A DNA stretch of 64,000 nucleotides from Cyrtodaria siliqua (taxonomy: Eukaryota > Mollusca > Bivalvia > Adapedonta > Hiatellidae), in assembly GCA_037043455.1 (NCBI GenBank), contig JAWPHD010011288.1:21330-85329 (forward strand), in the 5' to 3' direction. A program made the position numbers and the translations under genes. Below the pieces are notes generated by a model. The model was not told where the DNA came from and ran no database searches. It saw only the letters and a list, made by a program, of their open reading frames with translations. Below, piece after piece: positions 33,801 to 45,311 of this stretch; the stretch's first letter is position 1; each line of letters begins with the position of its first letter.

Positions 33801-34524
33801 ATATGTCATAGGTCTCGTTCTCTTCTGAGGTTTTAATGTTATAAACATCCTGTCAAAGACTGGTCAATATCAGTTGAAAAATGAAGGAGCTAAAATCCTA
33901 ACGAAGCAAGATATAGCTATTTTTTTCTCTCAATAATTAATGTCCCATATATCTGGTATTACTAATCAGATCTAGATCTTTTCCGAGCTTTCTTTACTAT
34001 CAACAATCTGGCCAAGTATGGTGACGTGCAGAAGCTAGAGTCTTAACAAAGGAACATATATAATAGCATACCGAAACGAAAAGTAATACTGCGTTTGGTC
34101 ATGCAAATTACTTTACATTGTTTAAATTGCGCGGATTAAAACAAAATAACAATTAAACACAAGCAACGTGTTTACATTTTAGTGGTTAACCAAAACTTGC
34201 ACGGACTTTCAATGTTATGTTTTATTCTGTATTTTGCTATTGAAATTTTAAGATTTTCATAATTGTGTCCAGGAATAGACTTAGTTTTCTAATTTCATAA
34301 TAACTTTCTTGAGATAATAATGTTGTAAAGTTTAAAATATTTGGGCGGTTATAATAGAATAGTTTAATATACTTTTTTCTTTGTTCATTGAACTGAGGGC
34401 ATACTAAAATATAGTGAAACTCATCTCCTATGTCATTACATTGGTTACCTTTGGGAATACTGGAAAATATGTTGGTACTTTGGGATCCTCAAGCCCAATC
34501 TTTGTGGCTTTAAAGTAGAATATC
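30861..34524. other. No gene recognised
   Basis: AT-rich intergenic DNA. A triplicated fragment with CTGGTGTTACTAATCCGATC is at about 32160-32240. The minus frame 33073-33300 (75 codons) resembles nothing I know and has no splice context. Confidence 0.5.
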
Positions 34525-34910
34525 TCTTAAGCCGGTGCTAGGAGGCGTGAGAGGTGTTGCACTTCGCATTACCGCTCATGAACAGACTCTATAAAACCGA
34601 GTCTGCTACTTTTATCTCATGTTTGTGTTTGTTGCTTCCAAGGGATCCCATTTTCAGTAATTATTGACATTTACACTAGAGTTTGTTAAGTGCTGTGTGG
34701 CGGCCGTAAAAAGTCGCCCCGACTACAAAACAGTAGTGTTATTACTTACCGGTCCTTTGGGATCATCAAGCCCAATTTTTGTAGCTATAACGCAGAATAT
34801 AGCTTTAGCCGGTGCCAGGAGGCGCATACGCTACCTCTCACGAACAGACTGCTATTTTTATCTCGTTTGTGTTTGTTGCTTCCAAGGGATCCATTGTTTT
34901 GGATTAGCAT
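34525..34910 (+). repeat. Interspersed repeat D, tandem dimer, copy 2
   Basis: Units at about 34532 and 34808 beginning GCCGGTGCTAGGAGGCG or GCCGGTGCCAGGAGGCG, with GAACAGACTCTATAAAACCG and GTTTGTTGCTTCCAAGGGAT. Confidence 0.78.
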
Positions 34911-35107
34911 TTTTTAATGTTGTTAGTTTTTCACTAATATCATTGTTGTATTTTTTTAATGATATTGTATGTCAACTTATTTTTATATTGTTTGCTGACT
35001 GTTTAATACGTTATTACAATATGTGGTTGTGGTTTGATATTTATTGTAAGCTCTTCTTGTTACATGGTATACATTTCGTGCATTTCGGCAGACTCGATTG
35101 AACCATA

Positions 35108-35875
35108 TATATACGCCCGTTTGACAAACGGGACGTATTATGGTATAGGGTTGTCCGGCTGTCTGTCTGACCGTCCGTCTGTCCGCCCGTAAACAATTGC
35201 GTATTCTGGACGATGACTCCGAAACCATTACACCTACACTCATAAAACTTCTTAGGTACATTGATGTAGATCAGTATGTCAAAGGTCAAGGTCACCGTGA
35301 CCTTATATAGACAAACGCATTCCGGATGATAACGTCAAAACCAAAACACCCACACTCACGAAACTTCATAGGTACCTTACCCTAGGTAAGAGGAGAAAAC
35401 CTATTTGTTTTTGGGCCAGTAGATCAAATGTCCAGGTCACGGTGACCTTATAGTTAAATATGCATTCCGCACGATAACTTCAAATCCCTTATACCTACAC
35501 TCATAAAACATCACAGGTACATTGCACCAGGTGAGCGTAGGAACCCTATTGCTTTTTGGGGTCAGTAGGTCAAAGGTCAAGGTTTCATGAACACCTACAC
35601 TCATAAAACTTCATAAGTACATTGCCCTAGGTGAGAGGAGGAGTCATATTGCTTTTGGGGCCAGTAGGCTTAAGGTCAAGATCACAGTGACCTTATATGG
35701 AATTATGCCTTCCACATTATAAGTTCAAAACCGTAACACCTACACTCATACAATTTCATAGGTGAGAGGAGGAACCTTATTGCTTTTGGCGTCTGTAGGT
35801 CAAAGGTCAAGGTCACTGTCACCTTATATAGAAAAATGCATTTCGCATGATCACTTAAAAATTGTAACACCTACA
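35108..35875. repeat. Interspersed repeat (GGGACGTATTATGG type) with internal units
   Basis: Starts CCCGTTTGACAAACGGGACG, a hairpin, then repeats units of about 110-130 bp containing ACACCTACACTCATAAAACT and GGTCAAGGTCAC five to six times. A repeat style frequent in bivalves. No gene. Confidence 0.7.
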
Positions 35876-36672
35876 CTTTTAAAACTTCATACGGCGGACG
35901 ACGACAGACGACGGACAACTCGCCATCCCATAAGCAACAGATGGACGACGGACGATGGACAACTCGCCATCCCATAAACAACAGATGGACGTCCGCCATT
36001 ACATAAGCAACACAACTCGCCATTCCATAAGCAGCACAACTCGCCATTTCAAAAGCAACAGATGGACGACGGACGATGGACAACTCGCCATCCCATAAGC
36101 AACAGATGGACGACGGACAACTCGCCATTTCATAAGCAACTGATGGACGACAATCGATGGACACTTCGCCATTCCATAAGAAACAGATGGACGACAATCG
36201 ATGGACAGCTCGCCATTCCATAAGCAACAGATGGACGACGTACGATGAACAACTCGCCATGCCATAAGAAACAGATGGACGACGGGCGAAGGACAACTCG
36301 CCATTTCATAAGCAACAGATGACGACGGACAACCCACCATTCCATAAGCAACAGATGGACGACGGACAACTCGCCATTCCATAAGAAACAGATGGACGAC
36401 GGACAACTCGCTATCCCATAAGCAACATATGGACGACGGACGATGGACAATTCGCCATCCAATGAGAAACAGATGGACAACGGACGATGGACAACTCGCC
36501 ATCCCATAAGCAACAGATGGACGGCGGACGATGGACAACTCGCCATATCATAAGCAACAGATGGACGATGGACAACTCGCCATTCCATAAGCAACAGATG
36601 GACGACGGACAACTCTCCATCCTATAAGAAACAGATGGACGACTGAGGACGGACAACTCGCCATCCCATAAG
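35876..36672. repeat. Irregular minisatellite of GATGGACGACGGACAACTCG units
   Basis: About 17 units of 37-60 bp built from AGATGGACGACGGA, CAACTCGCCAT and CCATAAGCAACAG. The unit equals the terminal segment of the repeat on its left and of the element ending at 25062. Confidence 0.93.
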
Positions 36673-37011
36673 CTCTGACAAGCGCTAACAAAACGAAAGG
36701 TTGCATGCGGCTTAATTTTCTCAGAATGCAAGAATAGATACAGACTTCTTATATATGACCACATATCACATGGAAATGATACAAAAGATGAGCATGGTGT
36801 GCCAAGAATAATGGAGTCGGATTTAATTCGTTTATATATGGCTTCCAGGGGTCCATATGCATGTTTGGGTCATGATATCAAACTTCTGGTAAAGTGCACG
36901 TCGTCACGGCAACTGGCTTGCATGACTAGTCATCAGTTTTTATTGTCTACATATTCAATGTAATTGGTTTCTGATTCTGACTACCATTGAAGTAATTATA
37001 TCTGCATACAG

Positions 37012-37517
37012 TTACTGCCGTGCTAGTCAGAGTTACTGCAGTGCTAGTCGGAGTTACTGCAGTGCTAGTCAGAGTTACTGCAGTGCTAGTCAGAGTTACT
37101 GCAGTGCTACTGCAGTGCTAGTAAGAGTTACTGTAGTGCTAGTCGGAGTAACTGCAGTGCTAGTCAGAGTTACTGCAGTGCTAGTCGGAGTTACTGCAGT
37201 GCTAGTCAGAGTTACTGCAGTGCTAGTCGGAGTAACTGCAGTGCTAGTCGGAGTTACTGCAGTGCTAGTCAGAGTTACTGCAGTGCTAGTCGGAGTTACT
37301 GCAATGCTAGTCGGAGTTACTACAGTGCTAGTCGAAGTTACTGCAGTGCTAGTCGGAGTTACTGCAGTGCTAGTCAGAGTTACTGCAATGCTGGTCGGAG
37401 TTACTGCTATGCTAGTCAGAGTTACTGCAGTGCTAGTCAGAGTTACTGCAGTGCTAGTCGGAGTTACTGCAGTGCTAGATAGAGTTACTGCTAGTCAGAG
37501 TTACTGCAGTGCTAGTC
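37012..37517. repeat. 21-bp minisatellite, about 24 copies
   Basis: The unit is GAGTTACTGCAGTGCTAGTC with A or G variation (CAGAG or CGGAG). Its multiple-of-3 period yields an artificial open frame. Confidence 0.95.
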
Positions 37518-39600
37518 AGAAAACCAATTAGCTCCTCCGAAATGAAAGTGCCAGGATTGATAAGACCAAAGGTCAAGTTTACAGATACATAAGGAAGCGA
37601 ACTTTTTCACTTCTCCATTTCTGCATGGAGCTCTACACACATACATGCATTGTCGTTGTCCACATGCAATTTTGGTCACAGCGATTCGAGAGAAGGAAAT
37701 ATACCCATATACAAAAGTCTAGAGAACTAGAAATACGTTCAAAGCAACGCAACTGAGGCATATGCTGTACAACACCTAATCTAATCAAACACACTGTATA
37801 TGCACAGGCATTGTCGTAAAAAACTGATGAACGTGAAGTTGGTAGTAGCAGTATCAACAGTAGCAATACTGCTGCTACTGCTGGCAGTAGTTATCAGCAG
37901 CAATAGCAGTAGCAAACATATGATGGTTGCGAAAGGGGTTAAAAATGATGGCGGAAAGTAGAAATAACATACATGCGCAAAGAAAACATACTTACGATGA
38001 CTATTGATTCTACTGCTGCTACTGTAGCTACTGCTACCTGTTGTAAGGGGATATAGTCATACAACCAAACACATTTTATTATTGAGAGTTCTGACAAACT
38101 TGGAAAAAAAAAGATAAAACAAAAATATCAAAATCGGATGATTCGACTATTTGTAAGTTTTTCTATGAAGGATATGGGAGCCGCCATTTAGAGAACTATG
38201 ACGTGATAGTTCTAATTTACCAGATATGGCATATTGATGCATATCATTTAAATCAAAGAAAAGCACAGCAAATTAATGTAAAATCCTTAATTACTCATAT
38301 AATGCATAGCATTATTACACTTCAATATACATATGTGTTGTACAGTTGCTGTATATGCTGTTTGTTTGTTTTTAGAAAGCGGTAAATTATCATATTAATA
38401 AATCTTCCATATATGGTAATTAGTTCTTACAATGGAGACTTCCTTATCCGTTTGAGAGCAATCTTTAAATGGCCATTCCTCCTTTGTTAATCATCCTATT
38501 TTGATAATTATTCACTGTTTTCTAAGTGTTTCTGAGCTCTCAATAATAAAGAATTATTGGCTGTACGGCTAAATTTCCTTAAACATAAATCACATATAGG
38601 TATTCAATTAATATGTATATCTATTTCTGGCCTACAAGTGTCACTAAGGGTATAATTACGCGCAAACAAATATTGACATCAAAGAGCATTTTATTATACC
38701 TGTACTTATAGGTAGTTAAAAGTTAATTCCGTCTTGTTTAATAACGTGTGGATTGGTTCTTATTTTCTGAACATACGTCGCGAAAAATCCAGTTTTATTG
38801 AATTAACAGTAATCAATATTTGATGGTACAAAACCAACAGCTTCTTCAGTTATATTACATTCTTGACATTTATCTATATTGATTCGGTATGATGTAGTGG
38901 TCATGTTGAAGGACTCTGTAAATATTTCACGTTGGTCATCGTAATTTAAGTCCACACCTGGACCCAGTTAAATGGGCGAATAAATAAGATTTTATCAATT
39001 TTTGCAAACACTTTACATGGAAATTTGATGACAAATTGTATGATTTCGGTGATGTTATAAGTGGTGAATTGGTCAATGACCTATCGAATGCTTTTTAAAC
39101 TTTGGCAATTGAACCCTGCTTTGGTTATTTCGTAAATACATCTTTCTTAAATAGTTTACCAAGATTTACATAAGCACACAGCAATGGAATCAGCATTGCC
39201 AATGCATAGGGAAATGTCATGTTAATAAAATGGAATTGACTTGGTTACATTACATTAGACATTATTTCGCTCACATACCGGAAAGGTTTAAACCTTACTT
39301 TTGCGGAAAAGGTTAAAACACCACGCCTGCCGGTCAGGTTTAAAACTGACGCCTCTCCGACAGATTTTCGCGTTGTGAGAAATGAAGTCCGTCTGATTAA
39401 TACGACGAACTCGGATCGCGCACGAGTATAAGTATTGCTATATGTGAGTCTAAATGCCATTATTTTGGACACGTACTCATGTACGCTTCCACGCACACAC
39501 GAACGCACACAAGCACACACGCATTTTGAGTCATGTACACTTGCATTGTTCCAATCAAGAAGCTCCTTCTGAGTAAATTTGGCTGAAATCGATACTAGAC
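37518..39600. other. No gene recognised
   Basis: Contains imperfect CAG/CTG-rich inverted patches (37845-37915 and 38003-38040) and otherwise AT-rich DNA. The minus frame 39245-39622 is not recognisable as a protein. Confidence 0.5.
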
Positions 39601-39607
39601 TTGTTAA

Positions 39608-40311
39608 AGGGACACATGGCAATCTTGAGTTTTATTCAAACATTAAAAGTGTGTGTGTGTTTGTGTATTTCTAAGGATTATATTCCTCCACCTACGACAG
39701 GCGTCCTACCCGACGATTATAGGCACAATGTCTGGACGTTTATCTGTGTGTTGTTGTGTGATGTGATGATATGTCTACTTGAAGCAGCGAACTCAATGGT
39801 TTCTTTATAGTGCTGCCACACTGGAATACCACGCCGTAGTAGACACGATACCCCCACCCACATTATTCTGACACTGGTCAATCAGTCGTAGCACTACCCA
39901 TTATTTGCTCGTCAGGCAAGGGTTACAAGTGACTACTCCATTTTTAAAGTCTTTGGTATGACGCGGTCAGGGGACTCGAACCCACGACCTCCCGAATGCA
40001 AGGCAGACGATATAACCACTACACCACATTGCTTCGGTTTCAAACATTAAAATTTGCTTCTCAGTTTAGTTATCCTGCGTCATTTTGACTTTAAAACTGC
40101 TTGCATATGATTAAATAAAAAATTGAGATTTCAGTTTTACCAGTATTTCACCAAATTTTTAAACATATTATTGATGCACTATTATAAAAAGTTAGTAATA
40201 TGTAAAAATAATTTGCTTTGAACTATTCTAACAATTACTATTAATGATTGAACAAATGCAAGTAATGGGACGCCGTGAGTTTTTAAAAAATCAAGATTGC
40301 CGTGTGTCCCT
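39608..40311. mobile_element. TTAA-flanked MITE of the GGGACAC family, interrupted by a SINE
   Basis: AGGGACACATGGCAATCTTG after TTAA (39604-39607) and CAAGATTGCCGTGTGTCCCT before TTAA (40312-40315). Removing the SINE (39649-40038 plus one target copy) leaves about 300 bp. Confidence 0.88.
39649..40038 (-). mobile_element. tRNA-derived SINE (family S2), full length
   Basis: On the minus strand the head is GCAATGTGGTGTAGTGGTTA (box A) with GTGGGTTCGAGTCCCCTGAC (box B); a body of about 300 bp; tail of CA-rich simple repeat. Perfect 14-bp target duplication TTCAAACATTAAAA at 39635-39648 and 40039-40052. Confidence 0.92.
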
Positions 40312-40315
40312 TTAA

Positions 40316-40477
40316 AGGGGTTGATGCACTATTTTCATACAACATTTATTTAAAAGGGCTCTAAAAAACGAAAAAAGCTTAAAGACATATCAAAATGCCA
40401 TGAATGTTTCATCTTTTTTCAAGTTTGATAGAGCGCATTAAAAATAAATCTTGTTTGAAAATAGCGCATCAACCCCT
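40316..40477. mobile_element. TTAA-flanked palindromic MITE (AGGGGTTGATGC ends)
   Basis: Inverted ends match at 20 of 21 bases (40316-40336 against 40457-40477), flanked by TTAA at 40312-40315 and 40478-40481. The left TTAA is shared with the preceding MITE. Confidence 0.88.
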
Positions 40478-40802
40478 TTAATAAAAAAAAAATTGAAAAT
40501 ATTTTTAAGCACTTGACATTTCTTTGAAACACAGTAAGTAAAAGCTATACAACATGCGATGTTGGTATGTTGTGACAGATGTAAGCTCACGTTCTCTCGG
40601 CCATATAACGAACATGCTCTTATCACGGGTAGGTGTGATTGATGAGGTATCTAATCTTTCAAAGTGGAAATAAAGAAAGAATGAATGAAATAATGAATCC
40701 TGTTTTTATGAAATAAATTTGTTGTATAAATATATATATGTGTGTTTTCTGTTTTTGTTCTATAAAAATAAGTAAACAGTATAACTGTGTTTAAATAAAG
40801 TG

Positions 40803-40922
40803 CTTCTTCTTCTTTTTCTTCTTCTTCTTCTTCTTCTTCTTCTTCTTCTTCTTCTTCTTCTTCTTCTTCTTCTTCTTCTTCTTCTTCTTCTTCTTCTTCT
40901 TCTTCTTCTTCTTCTTCTTCCT
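40803..40922. repeat. (GAA)n / (CTT)n microsatellite, about 34 pure triplets
   Basis: An almost pure CTT run on the plus strand; the minus-strand frame reads as poly-Glu and is an artefact. Long GAA/TTC tracts are known to form triplex DNA. Confidence 0.97.
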
Positions 40923-41400
40923 TGCTATATATGTTGGTCAACCGCGAATATGTAATATTCGTTAAATGCATTACTCTATACGGTTCAGCCCCGTGTGGTT
41001 CCTGAAGACCAATAATTGGGGACCATTCCCTAGGGTATGCTTTAGCTAGGGTTATGGTTAGAATCAGAATGTTCCACTACATCATGTAGCTCCTTGCCGA
41101 CTCTGAATCGTGTCTTCTTAACCTCATTACAGAACATTTTACTTTGTCAGTGACATACTCGCTATTGATAGTTATGTCTCCTCTCCTTGTCATATATAAC
41201 ATTTATACTATTACATGTACATATTGTAAAAACAGATTTAACTCGACATGATGTGTTTAACTGTTTGTTTACAGAGACATAATTATATGTCTGTGATTAT
41301 TGTTCTCCTCTAAACATGTAAAAATGTAAAAATGTAGTTCGGATTATAGCCGTAACACTAATTCAGACTAAAACCCTTTAACCCCTAACAGGTCTCAGTA
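40923..41400. other. No gene recognised
   Basis: Includes a short piece (about 40986-41005) resembling the CCCCGTGTGGTT edge of repeat family A. Confidence 0.5.
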
Positions 41401-41800
41401 AACAGTTATTTCCCTGGCGAGCACGGTTACGGTAGGTTCCCTGGCGAGCACGGTAACGGTAGGTTCCCTGGCGAGCACGGTTACGGTAGGTTCCCTGGCG
41501 AGCACGGTAAGCACGGTGACGGTAGGTTTCCAGGCGAGCACGGTAAGCACGGTGACGGTAGGTTTCCAGGCGAGCACGGTAAGCACGGTGACGGTAGGTT
41601 TCCAGGCGAGCACGGTAAGCACGGTGACGGTAGGTTCCCTGGCGAGCAGTGTAAGCACGGTGACGGTAGGTTTCCAGGCGAGCACGGTAAGCACGGTGAC
41701 GGTAGGTTTCCAGGCGAGCACGGTAAGCACGGTGACGGTAGGTTTCCAGGCGAGCACGGTAAGCACGGTGACGGTAGGTTTCCAGGCGAGCACGGTAAGC
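41401..41800. repeat. 36-bp GC-rich minisatellite with shorter variant units
   Basis: The main unit contains AAGCACGGTGACGGTAGGTT and TCCAGGCGAGCACGGT, about eight copies; the left edge has three shorter units (GTTCCCTGGCGAGCACGGTT type). Markedly more GC-rich than its surroundings. Confidence 0.94.
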
Positions 41801-41861
41801 ACTCTTGCGCTTTAAAGAAAAAAAGAAGAAAAAAAAAGAACTGTGTTATTCGGTTCTTGTT

Positions 41862-42152
41862 TATTTCTTAAAATGTGCAATATCTACTCTTTTTTGTACC
41901 ATGTAACAAGAATGGGACAAGTTCTTGATTTCATACATGTTTGGATATGCCTGAATGTTTTTGAGCCCATATCTGAGAATCTAATACTGGGTAGTGATAC
42001 ATTTGAAAATGGTATCACTACCCAGTATTAGATTCTCAGATATGGGACTGAAAATCCATTCAGGGTATCCAAACATGATATTAAAAATAAAAGCAAATTG
42101 TCAATCCTTGTTTTCGATGGTACAACAGAGTAGATATTGCAGTTTCTCAAGA
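41862..42152. repeat. Fold-back element with a perfect 35-bp stem
   Basis: Inner arms 41966-42000 and 42012-42046 are perfect complements around an 11-nt loop; imperfect pairing continues outward (CATGTTTGGATA / TATCCAAACATG, then GCAATATCTACTC / GAGTAGATATTGC). MITE-like; a small-RNA hairpin is an alternative. Confidence 0.85.
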
Positions 42153-42644
42153 AAAACGTAAACCTTTGTTGTTATATGTTTCCGGGTGTTTCCCACTATG
42201 TGAGACGTCCTTGGATACATTTTGAGGTTTTCAGCGACAGGTGGTCCATTTCCACATAACGTTAAAAATGTATGAATGAAAACATCAAAACATACTGTTC
42301 TCCATACTAGTCATGGTTTATTATAACATCCCCGGTATTCGGATTAACATGACGAATTATTTGCTAGATGATTCTAAAACGTCATTTTTCTTGACATGTA
42401 AGCGTGTTTTCCATTGGGAGTCTTTTTGCATTATATTTTGGGCAGTTATTATACTTTTCAGCAAAAAATAAAATGGTCGTTTAGTAAGTGATACAATCGG
42501 CTCGCAACGTTTGTTAATTATAATGAAGCATAAAATAGTTTGATATTTCAGGTCAAATTTCTTACGAGAACGATGTGTTTCGTTTATATCGTTTAACTAC
42601 CACGAAACATGAGTTTTGGAGCCGCTTTGAGCCTGTTTTAATTG

Positions 42645-42745
42645 CAATCTCATTAAAACCATATCCTAATTACGGTGTGATACTCTCCGCTATTGGTAGT
42701 GAACAGTATTGTAGCGTGATAAAGGGTCTGATTTTAATGAGATTG
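42645..42745. mobile_element. 101-bp Mutator-like MITE
   Basis: Ends CAATCTCATTAAAA and TTTTAATGAGATTG, flanked by a perfect 9-bp duplication TTTTAATTG (42636-42644, 42746-42754). The internal CAGTATTGTAGCGTGATAA matches the larger element at 1113-2224 inverted. Confidence 0.9.
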
Positions 42746-42957
42746 TTTTAATTGCAAACCAACTCAAAATATCGAAGGGTGTAAACAAAAATCGATACCA
42801 CTTACGACGGATTATGTCAGGACAATATTCGAATCAAAAACACAATGATACGACAAACTCGGAATTATTTAAGCTCTGACAGGAAATTAAAGCACTTGAA
42901 AACATTTTTTGAGATTGATAACCTTCAAGTATAAGTCAATAACAATAATTTAACTAG

Positions 42958-43054
42958 TACCGCCATATAACTACTACCGCCATATAACTACTTACCGCCA
43001 TATAACTACTACCTACTACCGCCATATCTACCCCCATTTAACTACTACCGCCAT
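42958..43054. repeat. Short tandem repeat (TACCGCCATATAACTAC)
   Basis: About five imperfect 17-20 bp units. Confidence 0.85.
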
Positions 43055-43967
43055 AAAATAGATAAAGACAAAAAGCATATATTTTATTTATTCCGCAGGG
43101 ATGTGAGCATATCCGATTGAGAAACAAATTAAGGTGTTCAAATGAAATATTTTTTAGACACAACTAGCAACTAATTCTTCTGGTACGCGATCGCTTGTCG
43201 TGTTGATTCAACAATCAGAAGAAAGAAGACCGTCATATAGAAGATTACAGGTGTTATATAAAGCAACTAATAAGTATAATAAAATGATGCATCAACATAT
43301 TGATGTATAGGACTATATAAATCTGGGATGAAACTTGAAACAACATACAGGGCTCCTGATATAAATATACATTTATTTTAACCTCACAAGGGAAATAATC
43401 TTGTACTTGGTAATAAGTATTCTCTCAAAGGTTGGAGACATGTATTTGATTACAAAATGATATGTGACTTCATATGTTAAAATTTATTGCCGTGTATATG
43501 AATTTTGTCGTACATGTGTACTCATGGACCTACAGGTATTTTCTTTTAACTAATTTACACCGACCTAATGGGTCAATTCAACAACTGTATATGTTAGTGT
43601 ATAGTATACCACTACATGCAGTCAGATGATCGAAATGAAACGAAAGCAATTACATTATATCCATATCTGTATAATTTTAAATAGAGTATGTCATTTACAT
43701 ATAGAGACAGCATCTTTAGATAGCAAGTAGTTATCAGATGTTAAGAGGGTTTTAAAAATTACTCTGTGTCAGTAAGACTACTTGTTGTCACTACTGATGT
43801 ACGCAAGTATGTATTACAAGTATCATGTATGTCGGCCCAGGACCACCTTTGGGCATCGCCAACGCCGCAATTGCGATGAATTATAAAAGCAGCAGTTACT
43901 TTAGCTTTTAGTTAAATAAGACCTGTGCCAAAACAACAACAGTAACATTTAATATGATTCACATAGT
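43055..43967. other. Downstream of the 447-residue gene; no other gene seen
   Basis: AT-rich; may hold the 3' UTR of the minus-strand gene ending at 43968. Confidence 0.45.
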
Positions 43968-45311
43968 TCACTTCAGCATTGTTTGTTTATGTTTACCCGT
44001 CAATGTCACCACAGATAAATGTTTCGGTTTCGTTTTAATATTACTTCTTTCATCATTTGCGCCCCTTCTTTTCCACAGTTCTGGTGCCTTAAATATTTGC
44101 GTCCATCGAAGAGAAGAAGGTGGCATGTCCGTCTCTGATGGATTAGCCAAAGTTGACGACATAATCCACGAGTCGTCTCTTTCAAATACTTCGTTAACAT
44201 GCATATCGAGTTTGCTGGATGTGTCACTCCATCTGTTGCTGGACATAATGCCTGGGTCACTCCATCTGTTACTGGGTATTCTGTCAGATTTAATGGAACT
44301 TTCCGAACCTAGCGAGGCTGACTTTGGGAAGTCAAATCGCTTCGACGCAGATTGCCCACCAATATTTTCAAGCTCATTTACTAACTTACTGTGATCAAAG
44401 TTAGCACTGCTGAAGCCTAATAATGTTCTATATTCTATATCTGAATCAGCTTCTGTCTCTGGTGGGGTGTTTTCCTCCTCTACTTTCGTTATTAAAACAT
44501 CATCGGACAGTGTATCGCCATCTTTGTTAGATATTAAGACTTTGGTATGTGCAAGATGCCTTTTGGAAACTAGCTCCTTTTCTTTAAGAATATCTTCAAT
44601 CGTATCCCCTACGGGTGTACCTCTCAGAACAAATAACGCCTTTTCTAACTCTTCCTTGGACCCTTTTCCAAGGACGTCAAGAACCGTCATATTATTTTCT
44701 CTCCACTTTCTTTCTACACTTGCTGTATATAGCTTGTGTAACGTTTTTGTCACGACATCCGCTTTCTTAAGAATATTTACATTCTTTTGTGTGAGGTTGC
44801 TTTCTTCGTGTGTACCAATATAGCTCGAGTTAACGCTATTATCTTTTATTGTTTTGTCATCAATTCTTTGAATGTGCGTTGCCACTTGTTTGTCCGCCTG
44901 TACGTGAGAATAAACTGACCAGGTGCTAAGGCGAACCTGTTTCTTTGAGTGTTTGGTTGACATCGGCTCCCCACCGTCTCTATTGATAGAATTAAAGCCA
45001 TTCCGGTTCCCCACTGACAAGTCACTATTGACTTTAATTCGTTCACTCTCAAGGCGTAGACTTTTTGATAGGGACGGAGTTTTAGATTTTATATTGTCCA
45101 GTTGCTTTCTTATGTTTCGTTGCTCCCATTCGTTTTGTCGTCTGCAAACAGTTTTAGCTCTGTCAAGCACGTGGGTATATTTATCCAAGTATTTGGATTC
45201 CCTCGCATTTATTTCTCTGGTTTTCATTTTTTCCTTCGCATCCAACGCTGTGAACGTGTTTGATATACTGTTATCGTGGTACAAATGACCGATGTCCGGA
45301 TTTAGACTCAT
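43968..45311 (-). CDS. Uncharacterised 447-residue protein with N-terminal coiled coil
   Basis: I do not recognise this protein. It is a single open frame far longer than expected by chance in this AT-rich DNA. I chose the Met of MSLNPDIGHLYHD, which has a favourable AAG context at -3 to -1; an in-frame Met five codons upstream is also possible. Residues about 20-75 are charged, helical in character and rich in Lys, Glu and Arg (KEKMKTREINARESK), a likely coiled coil. The rest is Ser/Thr/Asn/Asp-rich and probably disordered, with two near copies of SNRWSD at about 346-368 and a basic end (ELWKRRG). No signal peptide or membrane segment is seen. A GTAAGT-like motif just upstream on the minus strand could be the donor of a 5' UTR intron. 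The N-terminus faintly recalls CCDC190-type coiled-coil proteins, which is not enough to name it. Confidence 0.7.
   Translation of the reverse strand: MSLNPDIGHLYHDNSISNTFTALDAKEKMKTREINARESKYLDKYTHVLDRAKTVCRRQNEWEQRNIRKQLDNIKSKTPSLSKSLRLESERIKVNSDLSVGNRNGFNSINRDGGEPMSTKHSKKQVRLSTWSVYSHVQADKQVATHIQRIDDKTIKDNSVNSSYIGTHEESNLTQKNVNILKKADVVTKTLHKLYTASVERKWRENNMTVLDVLGKGSKEELEKALFVLRGTPVGDTIEDILKEKELVSKRHLAHTKVLISNKDGDTLSDDVLITKVEEENTPPETEADSDIEYRTLLGFSSANFDHSKLVNELENIGGQSASKRFDFPKSASLGSESSIKSDRIPSNRWSDPGIMSSNRWSDTSSKLDMHVNEVFERDDSWIMSSTLANPSETDMPPSSLRWTQIFKAPELWKRRGANDERSNIKTKPKHLSVVTLTGKHKQTMLK

Noticed and set aside
35871..36764. Minus-strand frames rich in VVHRPSSICCLW across the minisatellite
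   Set aside because: Overlapping frames of a tandem array derived from a transposon end.
37012..37517. Possible CRISPR array or repeat protein gene
   Set aside because: Repeats are directly adjacent with no unique spacers, and the genome is animal; the frame follows from the 21-bp period.
39245..39622. 125-codon minus-strand frame
   Set aside because: It has no recognisable domain, contains simple-repeat-like Cys/Val/Arg runs and overlaps the edge of a MITE.
39964..40035. Functional tRNA gene on the minus strand
   Set aside because: The tRNA-like head is fused to a 300-bp body and tail with a 14-bp target duplication, so it is a SINE.
40651..40971. Poly-Glu protein frame
   Set aside because: Translation of the (GAA)n microsatellite only.
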